The position numbers and the translations under genes were made by a program. The notes below the pieces were generated by a model. It did not search any database. It saw only the letters and a program-made list of their open reading frames with translations, and was not told the DNA's origin. Positions 8,605-16,495 of a stretch of 45,456 bases of DNA are shown piece by piece. The stretch spans positions 1-45,456 of the forward strand of contig JAEMQF010000269.1 of assembly GCA_022758925.1 (NCBI GenBank), read 5' to 3'. Source of the stretch: Burkholderiales bacterium (GTDB taxonomy: Bacteria > Pseudomonadota > Gammaproteobacteria > Burkholderiales > Burkholderiaceae_C). Positions within the stretch are counted from its first letter, which is position 1. Every line of letters starts with the position of its first letter.

Positions 8605-11281
8605 AGGCAATCCGCCCCTGGTCCGCCGCGAGGACTACACCGCGCCGGCCTACTGGATTCGCAGCGTCGACCTGAGTTTCGACCTCGACCCGGGCAAGAC
8701 GCTCGTCATCAACCGCATGCGCATCGAGCGCAATCCGAAGCAGCCGGCGCAGCCGCTGCGTTTGCATGGCGAGGAGCTGAATCTGTCGCGCGTGCTCGCG
8801 AACGGCGAATCGGTGTCGTTCCGCCACGAGGGCGGCATGCTCGTCATCGACAACCTGCCCGACACCGAGTTCACGCTCGAGATCCGCAACACCTGCGCTC
8901 CCGAGAAGAACACGCAATTGAGCGGCTTGTACAGCTCGGGCGGGGGTTTGTTCACGCAATGCGAGGCCGAGGGCTTTCGCCGCATCACGTACTTCCTGGA
9001 CCGCCCCGACGTGATGGCGGTCTACAGCGTGAGCCTGCGCGCCGACAAGAGCCGCTACCCGGTGCTGCTCAGCAACGGCAACCTGGTCGAGGCCGGTGAC
9101 CTCGACGGCGGGCGCCACTTCGCGAAGTGGCACGACCCGTTTCCGAAGCCGAGTTACCTGTTCGCATTGGTCGCCGCCGACCTCGTGGCGCGCGAGCAGC
9201 GCGTGCGCAGCCACTCGGGCAAGGATCACCTGCTGCAGGTCTACGTGCGCCGCGGCGACCTGGAGAAGACGCAGCACGCGATGAGCTCGCTCGTCGCGTC
9301 GCTCGCGTGGGACGAAGCACGCTTCAAGCTGGCGCTCGACCTGGAGCGCTTCATGATCGTCGCCGTCAGCGACTTCAATGGCGGCGCGATGGAAAACAAG
9401 GGCCTGAACATCTTCAACACCCGATGCGTCCTGGCCAGCCCGGCGACCGCGACCGATGCCGACTTCGCGGCGGTCGAGTCGGTGATCGGCCATGAGTATT
9501 TCCACAACTGGACGGGAAACCGCGTCACCTGCCGCGACTGGTTCCAGCTGAGCCTGAAAGAAGGCCTGACGGTGTTCCGCGACCAGGAATTCAGCATGGA
9601 CATGGCGGGCTCGGCAAGCGCGCGCGCCGTGAAGCGCATTGCCGACGTGAGCCTGCTGCGCGAGCAGCAGTTCCCCGAAGACGCCGGCCCGATGTCGCAC
9701 CCGGTGCGCCCCGACAGCTATGTCTCGATCAACAACTTCTACACCCGGACCGTGTATGAGAAAGGCGCCGAAGTCGTGCGCATGATGTACACGCTGGTCG
9801 GACGCGAAGGTTTCGCCGCGGGAATGAAACTGTACTTCGAGCGCTTCGACGGCCAGGCCGTGACCTGCGACGACTTCGCGCAAGCGATTGCCGATGCGAA
9901 CCCGGGCAGCGCTCTGACGACCCGACTCGAAGCGTTCAAACGCTGGTACTCGCAAAGCGGCACGCCCAAGGTCAAGGCACGTGGCAGCTTCGATGCAGCG
10001 GCACGCAGCTACACGCTCGAGATCGAGCAGGAGCTTGTGACTTCGGGTGCGCCCGCGCTGCCCCAGGTGATTCCGATCGAGATCGGTTTGCTTGGCGGCG
10101 ACGGCCGGGACCTGCCGTTGCGACTGGCGGGCAGCGACAGCGCGGCGCCGACACAGCGCCTGCTGGTGCTGGACCAGGCGCGCGCGAGTTTCACGTTCAG
10201 CGAGATCGACGCCGAGCCGGTGCCTTCGCTGCTGCGCGGGTTTTCCGCGCCGGTGATGCTTGACGACGCTCTGGACGACGCGGCGCTGCTGCTGCGGCTG
10301 GAACACGACAGCGACCCGTTCAACCGCTGGGAGGCCGGCCAGCGCCTGGCGCTGCGGCGTTTGCTCGCCGCGATCGAAGCCGGCGCTCGCGGCGCCGCCG
10401 CCGCGCCGCTCGACACCGCCTATACGAACGCGATGCGCGCGGTGCTGCGCCATGCCACGCTCGATGCGGCGTTCAAACAACGCGTGCTCATGCCCCCGGC
10501 CGAATCGTATATTGCCGAGCAGCTCGAAAGCGTTGACCCACCGCGCGTGCATGCGGCGCGCCAGGCGTACAAGCTGCAGCTCGCGCAGGCGTTGCGCGAC
10601 GACTGGGCCTGGGCCTTCGAGACACACCAGGTTCAAGGTGGCTACTCGCCCGACGCCTACAGCGCCGGCCGGCGCGCGCTGGCGAACCTGGCGCTGGCCC
10701 TGCTGTGCCTGGACGCGCATGCCCGCAGCGATGACCTGTGGCCTGGGCGCGCCCTGCAGCGCTTCCAGCAGGCGAGCCACATGACGGATTGCCAAGGTTC
10801 GCTCGCGGCATTGATCGACGGCTACAGCCCGCACGCCGGGCCCGCGCTGCGCGAGTTCCACGCGCGTTTTCGGCACGAGGCACTGGTGCTCGACAAGTGG
10901 TTTACGCTGCAGGCCCTGGCACCGGAGGCAAACGGCGAAGTGTTCGCGCGCGTGCGCGCGCTGTTGCAGCACCCCGACTTTTCCTTGCTCAACCCGAACC
11001 GGGTGCGCGCCCTCGTCTCGGCGTTCTGCTCCTCCAACCCGGCGGCGTTTCACCGCGCCGACGCCGCGGGCTACGTGTTCTGGTGCGAGCAGGTGCTGGC
11101 GCTCGACGCCGTCAACCCGCAGATCGCGGCGCGCCTGGCGCGCGTGCTGGACCGCTGGAGCCGCCTCACCGAGCCCTACCGCAGTGCCGCACGCGAAGCC
11201 ATCGGCCGGATCGCGGCGCGCAGCGAACTCTCGGCCGACGTGCGCGAAATCGTGACCCACGCATTGCAAGACAGGCCCTAG
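8597..11281 (+). CDS. pepN: Aminopeptidase N (cytosolic M1 alanyl aminopeptidase)
   Basis: An 894-residue protein close in size to E. coli PepN. The exopeptidase motif is GGAMENKGLNIFN, and the zinc-binding site is VIGHEYFHNWTGNRVTCRDWFQLSLKEGLTVFRDQEF, which holds HEXXH plus the downstream Glu ligand and is diagnostic of the PepN branch of M1. There is no signal peptide. The ATG at 8597 is preceded by GAAAGAAG and overlaps the 3' end of the HAD gene. Function: broad-specificity removal of N-terminal residues from cytosolic peptides. This is the second M1 enzyme in 6 kb; the other (2795-5494) is exported and carries a GAMEDWG motif, so the two are unlikely to be redundant. Confidence 0.96.
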   Translation: MREGNPPLVRREDYTAPAYWIRSVDLSFDLDPGKTLVINRMRIERNPKQPAQPLRLHGEELNLSRVLANGESVSFRHEGGMLVIDNLPDTEFTLEIRNTCAPEKNTQLSGLYSSGGGLFTQCEAEGFRRITYFLDRPDVMAVYSVSLRADKSRYPVLLSNGNLVEAGDLDGGRHFAKWHDPFPKPSYLFALVAADLVAREQRVRSHSGKDHLLQVYVRRGDLEKTQHAMSSLVASLAWDEARFKLALDLERFMIVAVSDFNGGAMENKGLNIFNTRCVLASPATATDADFAAVESVIGHEYFHNWTGNRVTCRDWFQLSLKEGLTVFRDQEFSMDMAGSASARAVKRIADVSLLREQQFPEDAGPMSHPVRPDSYVSINNFYTRTVYEKGAEVVRMMYTLVGREGFAAGMKLYFERFDGQAVTCDDFAQAIADANPGSALTTRLEAFKRWYSQSGTPKVKARGSFDAAARSYTLEIEQELVTSGAPALPQVIPIEIGLLGGDGRDLPLRLAGSDSAAPTQRLLVLDQARASFTFSEIDAEPVPSLLRGFSAPVMLDDALDDAALLLRLEHDSDPFNRWEAGQRLALRRLLAAIEAGARGAAAAPLDTAYTNAMRAVLRHATLDAAFKQRVLMPPAESYIAEQLESVDPPRVHAARQAYKLQLAQALRDDWAWAFETHQVQGGYSPDAYSAGRRALANLALALLCLDAHARSDDLWPGRALQRFQQASHMTDCQGSLAALIDGYSPHAGPALREFHARFRHEALVLDKWFTLQALAPEANGEVFARVRALLQHPDFSLLNPNRVRALVSAFCSSNPAAFHRADAAGYVFWCEQVLALDAVNPQIAARLARVLDRWSRLTEPYRSAAREAIGRIAARSELSADVREIVTHALQDRP

Positions 11282-11298
11282 AGGACAGGAGATCACCC

Positions 11299-12555
11299 AT
11301 GGTCAAGACGAATGCCTTCTACGCCCAAAGCGGCGGTGTCACCGCCGTCATCAACGCCTCGGCCTGCGGCGTGATCCAGACCGCACGCGCGCACAAAGAC
11401 CGCATCGGCAAGGTCTTCGCCGGGCGCAACGGCATCATCGGTGCGCTCACCGAAGACCTGATCGACACCGGCAAAGAAAGCGCCGCGGCGATCGAGGGTC
11501 TGCGCTTCACACCGTCGGGTGCGTTCGGCTCTTGCCGCTACAAGCTCAAGTCGCTGGAGGCGAACCCGCGCGAATATCAGCGCCTGATCGATGTCTTCAA
11601 GGCGCATGGCATCGGCTACTTCTTCTACAACGGCGGCGGTGATTCGGCCGACACCTGTTTCAAGATGAGCCAGCTCTCGCAGACGCTGGGTTACCCGCTG
11701 CAGGCGATCCATCTGCCGAAGACGGTCGACAACGACCTGCCCATCACCGACTGCTGCCCCGGCTTCGGCTCGGTGGCCAAGTACGTGGCCGTGTCAACGC
11801 TCGAGGCGTCGTTCGACGTGCGCTCGATGTGCAAGACCTCGACCAAGGTGTTCGTGCTCGAAGTCATGGGGCGTCACGCAGGCTGGATCGCCGCTGCCGG
11901 CGGGCTGGTCGAAGACCACGGCATTCCGGTCGTGATCCTGTTCCCCGAAATCGTGTTCGACCAGGCGAAGTTCATCGCGCGCGTGGACACACTGGTGAAG
12001 CAGCACGGCTACTGCAGCGTCGTCGTCTCGGAGGGCTGCCACCATGCGGATGGCACATTCCTGGCCGAACAAGGCACGCGCGACGCCTTTGGCCACGCCC
12101 AGCTCGGAGGCGCCGCGCCGGTGGTCGCAGGCATCGTCAAAGACGCGCTCGGCGTCAAATTCCACTGGGCCGTGGCTGACTACCTGCAGCGCGCGGCGCG
12201 CCACATTGCGTCCAAGACCGACGTGAAGCAGGCGTACGAACTCGGCAAACGCGGCGTTGAACTCGCGTTGAAGGGCCACAACGCCGTGATGCCGACGATC
12301 GAGCGCACTTCCGACACCCCCTACAAATACCGCATCGGCATGGCGCCGCTGGCGAAGGTGGCGAACGTCGAGAAGTTCATGCCGCGCGATTTCATCAGCG
12401 CCGACGGCTTCGGCATCACGCACCGATGCAAGCTCTACCTCAGGCCGCTGATCGAGGGCGAAGACCCACCCAGGTACAGGGGCGGCCTGCCGCTGTACAC
12501 GACGCTGAAGAATTTCGCGGTGGCGAAGAAGTTGCCTGCTTTCGAGATGAAATAG
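11299..12555 (+). CDS. pfp: 6-phosphofructokinase, probably pyrophosphate-dependent
   Basis: A 418-residue PFK-family enzyme converting fructose 6-phosphate to fructose 1,6-bisphosphate. Hallmarks are QSGGVTAVINAS at the N-terminus, the phosphate-donor motif NGGGDSADT near residue 115, the catalytic loop LPKTVDNDLP, and the fructose-6-phosphate site EVMGRHAGW. ATP enzymes have GGDGS at the donor motif. An Asp in place of the second Gly, as seen here, is what marks PPi-dependent PFKs, so PPi is the likely donor. The preceding position, usually Asp, is Gly. Length exceeds that of short bacterial PfkA. The start is set by AGGACAGGAG before ATG 11299; the longer track ORF overlaps pepN and is spurious upstream. 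The pepN stop is 17 nt away. Confidence 0.88.
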   Translation: MVKTNAFYAQSGGVTAVINASACGVIQTARAHKDRIGKVFAGRNGIIGALTEDLIDTGKESAAAIEGLRFTPSGAFGSCRYKLKSLEANPREYQRLIDVFKAHGIGYFFYNGGGDSADTCFKMSQLSQTLGYPLQAIHLPKTVDNDLPITDCCPGFGSVAKYVAVSTLEASFDVRSMCKTSTKVFVLEVMGRHAGWIAAAGGLVEDHGIPVVILFPEIVFDQAKFIARVDTLVKQHGYCSVVVSEGCHHADGTFLAEQGTRDAFGHAQLGGAAPVVAGIVKDALGVKFHWAVADYLQRAARHIASKTDVKQAYELGKRGVELALKGHNAVMPTIERTSDTPYKYRIGMAPLAKVANVEKFMPRDFISADGFGITHRCKLYLRPLIEGEDPPRYRGGLPLYTTLKNFAVAKKLPAFEMK

Positions 12556-12592
12556 GCCCGGGTCGGCCGACGGCAGCGGGCGACACCCTCGC

Positions 12593-12598
12593 TATAAT
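12593..12598 (+). promoter_or_regulatory. -10 box of the tRNA-Thr promoter
   Basis: A perfect TATAAT in otherwise GC-rich DNA, 17 nt upstream of the first base of the tRNA. The -35 region (about ACGGCA at 17-bp spacing) is weak. Confidence 0.7.
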
Positions 12599-12615
12599 TT
12601 GCGCTTTTCTGCAAG

Positions 12616-12691
12616 GCCGGCGTAGCTCAGTTGGTAGAGCAGCGCATTCGTAATGCGAAGGTCGGGAGTTCGACTCTTCTCGCCGGCACCA
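12616..12691 (+). tRNA. thrW: tRNA-Thr (anticodon CGU)
   Basis: A full 76-nt cloverleaf with encoded CCA. The acceptor stem is GCCGGCG/CGCCGGC, the D-stem GCTC/GAGC, and the T-arm GGGAG-TTCGACT-CTTCT. The anticodon loop is TTCGTAA with anticodon CGT, reading ACG codons. The anticodon arm (GCGCATTCGTAATGCGA) is the same as I recall for E. coli thrW, including the terminal G-A mismatch. It has its own promoter (TATAAT) and a probable terminator downstream. Confidence 0.96.
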
Positions 12692-12712
12692 AGGCAGACA
12701 AGCACCTGGCCC

Positions 12713-12740
12713 AGCCCCTGAGGATGGGCTTTGTTGTTTC
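12713..12740 (+). terminator. Probable intrinsic terminator after tRNA-Thr
   Basis: AGCCC...GGGCT forms a 5-bp stem with an 8-base loop followed by TTGTTGTTT, beginning 21 nt after the tRNA end. The stem is short, so termination may be partial. Confidence 0.5.
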
Positions 12741-12814
12741 CGGGGAAGCTGTCGGCGAGTTGCAGGCAGGCTTCACAATCCGCCTCGACACGAGCGCCAA
12801 ACCCGGCACATTCA

Positions 12815-13234
12815 ATGGCCCACAAATCACCTCTCGTGCAGCGACTCGCGCGCGCGCTGACTGCAATCGCGACGGCAAAGCAGGTTTGGCGAATTCTCTT
12901 GCTGTTGTTCATCGTGGCGGTGGGCTACCTCGCGCTCACGCCGATACCGCCGCCGAGCATCGATTTCGGCTGGGACAAGTTGAACCACCTGGTGGCGTTC
13001 AGCACGCTTGCCTTTTCGGCGTCGCTGAGCTGGCCGGCGTCGCGCCGCGTGCGCCTGCTCATGTACTTCATGCTGTTCGCGTACGGCGGCCTGATTGAAG
13101 TCTTGCAGCAGTTCGTTCCTGGCCGCGCCTGCGAGTGGGCCGACCTGTTTGCCGATTCGGTGGGCATCGTCCTCGGTGCAGGCATGGCCGCCGGCCTGGT
13201 TCGAAGGGCATCAAGCAAGGCGCCTCCGATCTGA
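12815..13234 (+). CDS. VanZ-like membrane protein
   Basis: A 139-residue protein with about four hydrophobic segments: ILLLLFIVAVGYLALTP, VAFSTLAFSASL, LLMYFMLFAYGGLIEVL and SVGIVLGAGMAAGLV. The pattern DKLNHLVAFSTLA...GGLIEVLQQFVPGR.CEWADLFADSVGI is the VanZ-like family core, with the acidic and arginine residues at their usual places. The family is named after a teicoplanin-resistance accessory protein, but most members have unknown roles and resistance should not be inferred. I start at ATG 12815; the track start at 12731 would add 28 polar residues and overlap the tRNA terminator. Confidence 0.8.
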   Translation: MAHKSPLVQRLARALTAIATAKQVWRILLLLFIVAVGYLALTPIPPPSIDFGWDKLNHLVAFSTLAFSASLSWPASRRVRLLMYFMLFAYGGLIEVLQQFVPGRACEWADLFADSVGIVLGAGMAAGLVRRASSKAPPI

Positions 13235-13264
13235 GCCTGTTCGCTCGCCTGTAAAGTCGCACGC

Positions 13265-13924
13265 ATGTGCAACCGCTACGTCTCACCCCAGGCCGGCGAC
13301 ATAGAGCGCTACTGGCATGCAGGCGGTCGAACGCCATGGCGCGGCGCTGAAGTCTTTCCGCGCGCTGCAGGTCCATTCATCAGGCGCGCCGCCGACGCGA
13401 CGCAATCGCAGCGCGAACTCGTCATCGGCCAATGGGGCCTGGTGCCGTGGTTCGCCAAGACGTCGAAGCTGACCTACTCGACGAACAACGCGCGTTTCGA
13501 AGAGATCGAGACCAAGGCTTCCTTCAAGCACCCGTGGCAATACGGCAAGCGCTGCATCATCCCTGCGCTGTCGTTCGATGAGCCGAACTGGGAGAGCGGG
13601 AAGAACGTCTGGTGGCAATTTCGCCGTGCTGACGGTGCGCCCTGGGGATTGGCCGGGCTGTGGAGCACATGGACCGACAAGGCCTCGGGCGAGATCGTCG
13701 AGAGCTACACGATACTCACGTTGAACGCCGACGAGCACCCGCTGATGAAACGCATGCACAAGCCCGACCCGAAGCTGGCCGCGCACCAGCAGGACAAACG
13801 TTCAGTGGTGCCGATAGAGTTCGAGGATGTCGACCCTTGGCTGTTTGGAACGCTCGACGACGCCAGGCAATTGGTTCGGTTGGCGCCGGTGCACTTGTTC
13901 GATGCCGGACCACTCGGCCGCTGA
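13265..13924 (+). CDS. SOS response-associated peptidase (SRAP / HMCES-YedK family)
   Basis: A 219-residue SRAP protein that protects abasic sites in single-stranded DNA by forming a thiazolidine cross-link through the N-terminal cysteine. Met1 is followed directly by the catalytic Cys2 (MCNRYV). Other signatures are the conserved Asn/Arg segment TYSTNNARFEEIETKASF, the SFDEPNW loop, the active-site Glu region AGLWSTWTD, and the histidine block MKRMHKPDP. All key positions look intact. The AP2-like gene begins 8 nt after the stop, so they are co-transcribed. No obvious LexA box was noticed upstream. Confidence 0.92.
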   Translation: MCNRYVSPQAGDIERYWHAGGRTPWRGAEVFPRAAGPFIRRAADATQSQRELVIGQWGLVPWFAKTSKLTYSTNNARFEEIETKASFKHPWQYGKRCIIPALSFDEPNWESGKNVWWQFRRADGAPWGLAGLWSTWTDKASGEIVESYTILTLNADEHPLMKRMHKPDPKLAAHQQDKRSVVPIEFEDVDPWLFGTLDDARQLVRLAPVHLFDAGPLGR

Positions 13925-13932
13925 GGTCTCCC

Positions 13933-14433
13933 GTGCCGCGACACCCACCCAAACCTGACCCTTGGTACGCGATCCGTAGGCGGCAAGGGCCCTGGGGCAT
14001 CGTCTATCGCGTCAGTTTCACACGCGCCGGAACGAATGTGGCTTCGATGTTTCGAGCGCGTGACTATGGCAATGCGAAGGCGGCGTTGCGAGCCGCACGC
14101 GCGTGGCGGGACCGGATGGCAAGCGAACTCAAGCTCAAGACGAAACAGGAATACAGCCGTATCTTGCGGCCCGACAACACGAGCGGTTGCGCGGGCGTGT
14201 ATCTCAAGCACCAGATCATTCGCCGCGGAGCCTGGAGCGGTGAGTACGTGCACTGGCAGGCGCAAACGCCGCAAGGGCTGATTCCGTTCAGGTCACGCTC
14301 GTTCTCCGTCGCTCGATACGGTTTCGACGATGCCTATGCGTTGGCCGTCAAGGCGCGCGAGGAGTTCGTCGCAGAGGTCGAGGGTTACGTCGGCCTCACA
14401 CTCATTCCCGAGCGCTTTCGGCCCGCCGAGTAG
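13933..14433 (+). CDS. Protein with two AP2-like DNA-binding domains
   Basis: About 166 residues. The second half (SGCAGVYLK...YVHWQAQTPQGL...RSRSFSVARYGFDDAYALAVKARE) follows the bacterial AP2/ERF-type pattern: 'sGv.GV' strand, 'W.A' strand, basic strand, then 'FsV..yG...A...A...R' helix. The first half (WYAIRRRQGPWGIVYRVSF...FRARDYGNAKAALRAARAWRD) repeats the same pattern with more divergence, suggesting two tandem domains. The GTG at 13933 is preceded by TGAGGT at good spacing, so the upstream part of the track ORF, which overlaps the SRAP gene, is not coding. Function is inferred as DNA binding; bacterial AP2 domains are often seen with mobile nucleases, but no nuclease motif is present. 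Confidence 0.6.
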   Translation: MPRHPPKPDPWYAIRRRQGPWGIVYRVSFTRAGTNVASMFRARDYGNAKAALRAARAWRDRMASELKLKTKQEYSRILRPDNTSGCAGVYLKHQIIRRGAWSGEYVHWQAQTPQGLIPFRSRSFSVARYGFDDAYALAVKAREEFVAEVEGYVGLTLIPERFRPAE

Positions 14434-14548
14434 CCCCGCAGGCAGCCGGCATTCGCACCATCGCGACGCCCGCAATGCCGGGACTTCGCCGCGAGCGTTG
14501 TGCCGGCAGCGCCGCGCGCGCCGGCCCCGACGCGCGCGCTTCAAATCG

Positions 14549-16246
14549 TCACGCCGGCTGGCCGGCTTGCGACTTGAGCAATTCGTCGCGCAGCTGGCGC
14601 CGCAGGATCTTGCCGAGGTTGGTCTTGGGCAGCGGCTCGCTGCGGAACTCGACCAGCTTGGGCATCTTGTAGTCGGTCAGGTGCTTGCGGCAATGCTCGA
14701 GCAGTGCCTGTTCGGTCAGGGCAGGGTCGCTCCTGACGACGACGATCTTCACGGCCTCGCCCGATCTCGCGTCGGGCACACCGATCGCCGCGACTTCAGC
14801 GACGCCCGGGTGCAGCGCGACGGCGTCTTCGATCTGGTTCGGGAACACCTTGAACCCCGAGACGATGATCATGTCCTTCTTGCGGTCGGTGATCTTGAAG
14901 TAGCCGCGCTCGTCGACGAAACCCATGTCGCCGGTGCGCAGCCAACCGTCGCTGGTGAAGACCTTCGCGGTCTCGTCCGGGTGGTTCCAGTAGCCTGCCA
15001 TGACCTGCGGTCCGCGCACCACGATTTCGCCGACTTCGCCGACTGCAAGCTCGTTGCCGTCGTCGTCCAGCACCGCAGCCTGGGTCGACGGAATCGGCAT
15101 GCCGATGGTTCCGGTCCAGTCGTCGATGTTGAGCGGGTTGGAGATCGCGCCCGGCGACGTTTCGGTCAGGCCGTAGGCTTCGATGATCGGCACCCCGGTC
15201 GCCTTCTTCCAGCGCTCGGCGACGATGCGCTGCACCGCCATGCCGCCGGCATTCGTGACCTTCAGGCTGCGCGTATCGACGTCGATGAAGCCGGGCGCGT
15301 CGAGCAGCGCGCGGTACAGCGTGTTGACGCCGATGATCGCGGTGAACGGGTAGCGCTTGAGGTCCCGAATGAAGGCGGGCATGTCCCTCGGGTTCGTGAC
15401 CAGCACGTTGTGCGCGCCGATCTTCATGAAGACGAGGTTGCACGTCAGCGCATAGACGTGGTACATCGGCAGCGGGCAGACCAGGATCTCTTTGCCGTCG
15501 AGCAGATCGTGCGCGATCCAGGCCGATAGCTGCTGCACGTTGGCCGCCATGTTGCCGTGCGTCAGCACGGCTCCCTTGGCGACACCGGTCGTCCCGCCCG
15601 TGTACTGCAGGAACGCGGTGTCGGCGTGGGTCAGCACGACATCGGCCAGCGGCTGAGACTGCCCGGCGCGCAGCGCCGCGTTGAACTCGGTTGCGCCGGG
15701 AATCTGCCACTGCGGCACCATCTTCTTCACGTACTTGACGACGACGTTGGTCAGCACTTCCTTGAGCAGCGAGAACATGTCGCCGACCTCGGTCGTGATG
15801 ACGTGCAGTTTTAGCGTCGGGTTCTTTGCCAGCACCGCTTGCAGCGTGTGCGCGAAGTTCTCGAGCACCACGATCGCCGCGGCGCCCGAGTCCTTCAACT
15901 GGTGCTCGAGTTCGGGCACGGTGTACTGCGGATTCACGTTGACCACCACCAGGCCGGCGCGCAGCACGCCGAACAGCGCCACCGGATACTGCAGCAGGTT
16001 GGGCATCATGATCGCAACGCGCTCGCCCTTGCGCAGCGCGAGCGTGTTCTGCAGGTAGGCCGCGAAGTCGCGGCTGTTGCGGTCGAGCTCGGCGTAGCTC
16101 ATCGACGCCCCCATGTTCGCGTACGCAGGCAGGCCGGCGAAACGTTGGCAGCTGCGCTGCAGCACGTCTTTCAGCGATGCGAATTCATTGATATCGACTT
16201 CATGCGGAATTCCCGCAGGGTAGTTGCGCAACCAGATCTTTTCCAT
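14549..16246 (-). CDS. fadD: Long-chain fatty acid-CoA ligase
   Basis: A 565-residue ANL ligase. The adenylation motif is YTGGTTGVAKGAVLTH, the substrate/adenine region IEAYGLTETSP, the core Asp region DGWLRTGDMGFVDERG, the FACS-type linker FKITDRKKDMIIVSGFKVFPNQIED, and the catalytic lysine region LPKTNLGKILRRQLRDEL. The N-terminus MEKIWLRNYPAGIPHEVDI and total length match proteobacterial FadD, which couples fatty-acid uptake with activation for beta-oxidation at the inner membrane face. It is divergent from groEL2, with about 250 bp between them. No FadR-like operator was recognised there. Confidence 0.92.
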   Translation of the reverse strand: MEKIWLRNYPAGIPHEVDINEFASLKDVLQRSCQRFAGLPAYANMGASMSYAELDRNSRDFAAYLQNTLALRKGERVAIMMPNLLQYPVALFGVLRAGLVVVNVNPQYTVPELEHQLKDSGAAAIVVLENFAHTLQAVLAKNPTLKLHVITTEVGDMFSLLKEVLTNVVVKYVKKMVPQWQIPGATEFNAALRAGQSQPLADVVLTHADTAFLQYTGGTTGVAKGAVLTHGNMAANVQQLSAWIAHDLLDGKEILVCPLPMYHVYALTCNLVFMKIGAHNVLVTNPRDMPAFIRDLKRYPFTAIIGVNTLYRALLDAPGFIDVDTRSLKVTNAGGMAVQRIVAERWKKATGVPIIEAYGLTETSPGAISNPLNIDDWTGTIGMPIPSTQAAVLDDDGNELAVGEVGEIVVRGPQVMAGYWNHPDETAKVFTSDGWLRTGDMGFVDERGYFKITDRKKDMIIVSGFKVFPNQIEDAVALHPGVAEVAAIGVPDARSGEAVKIVVVRSDPALTEQALLEHCRKHLTDYKMPKLVEFRSEPLPKTNLGKILRRQLRDELLKSQAGQPA

Positions 16247-16495
16247 GATGGTTCCTCGCTGTTTCGTTTGCTGGTCAAAGGGACCTCACCTGCCCCGGGG
16301 TCCGAGCCGCTGCCGCACCGCAATCGCGAGCGCTGCGCGAGATGGCCCAACGATAGGGCGTGACCGCGTCGACCATTTGCTTTGCATCAACCGCCCGCGC
16401 TGCTGCGCGAAATCGCTTCGAACTTGCGCGCGATCAATGGCTCCAGCGTCAACAGCGCCAAAGATTGAGCCCTCGGCTCGAATGGAGTGCGCAAG

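Noticed and set aside
8537-11296. 919-codon minus-strand ORF
   Set aside because: Antisense of pepN, same compositional signature as other shadows.
16247-16495. CIRCE/HrcA heat-shock operator upstream of groEL2
   Set aside because: The TTAGCACTC-N9-GAGTGCTAA inverted repeat is absent; only a small GAGCC/GGCTC stem is present.
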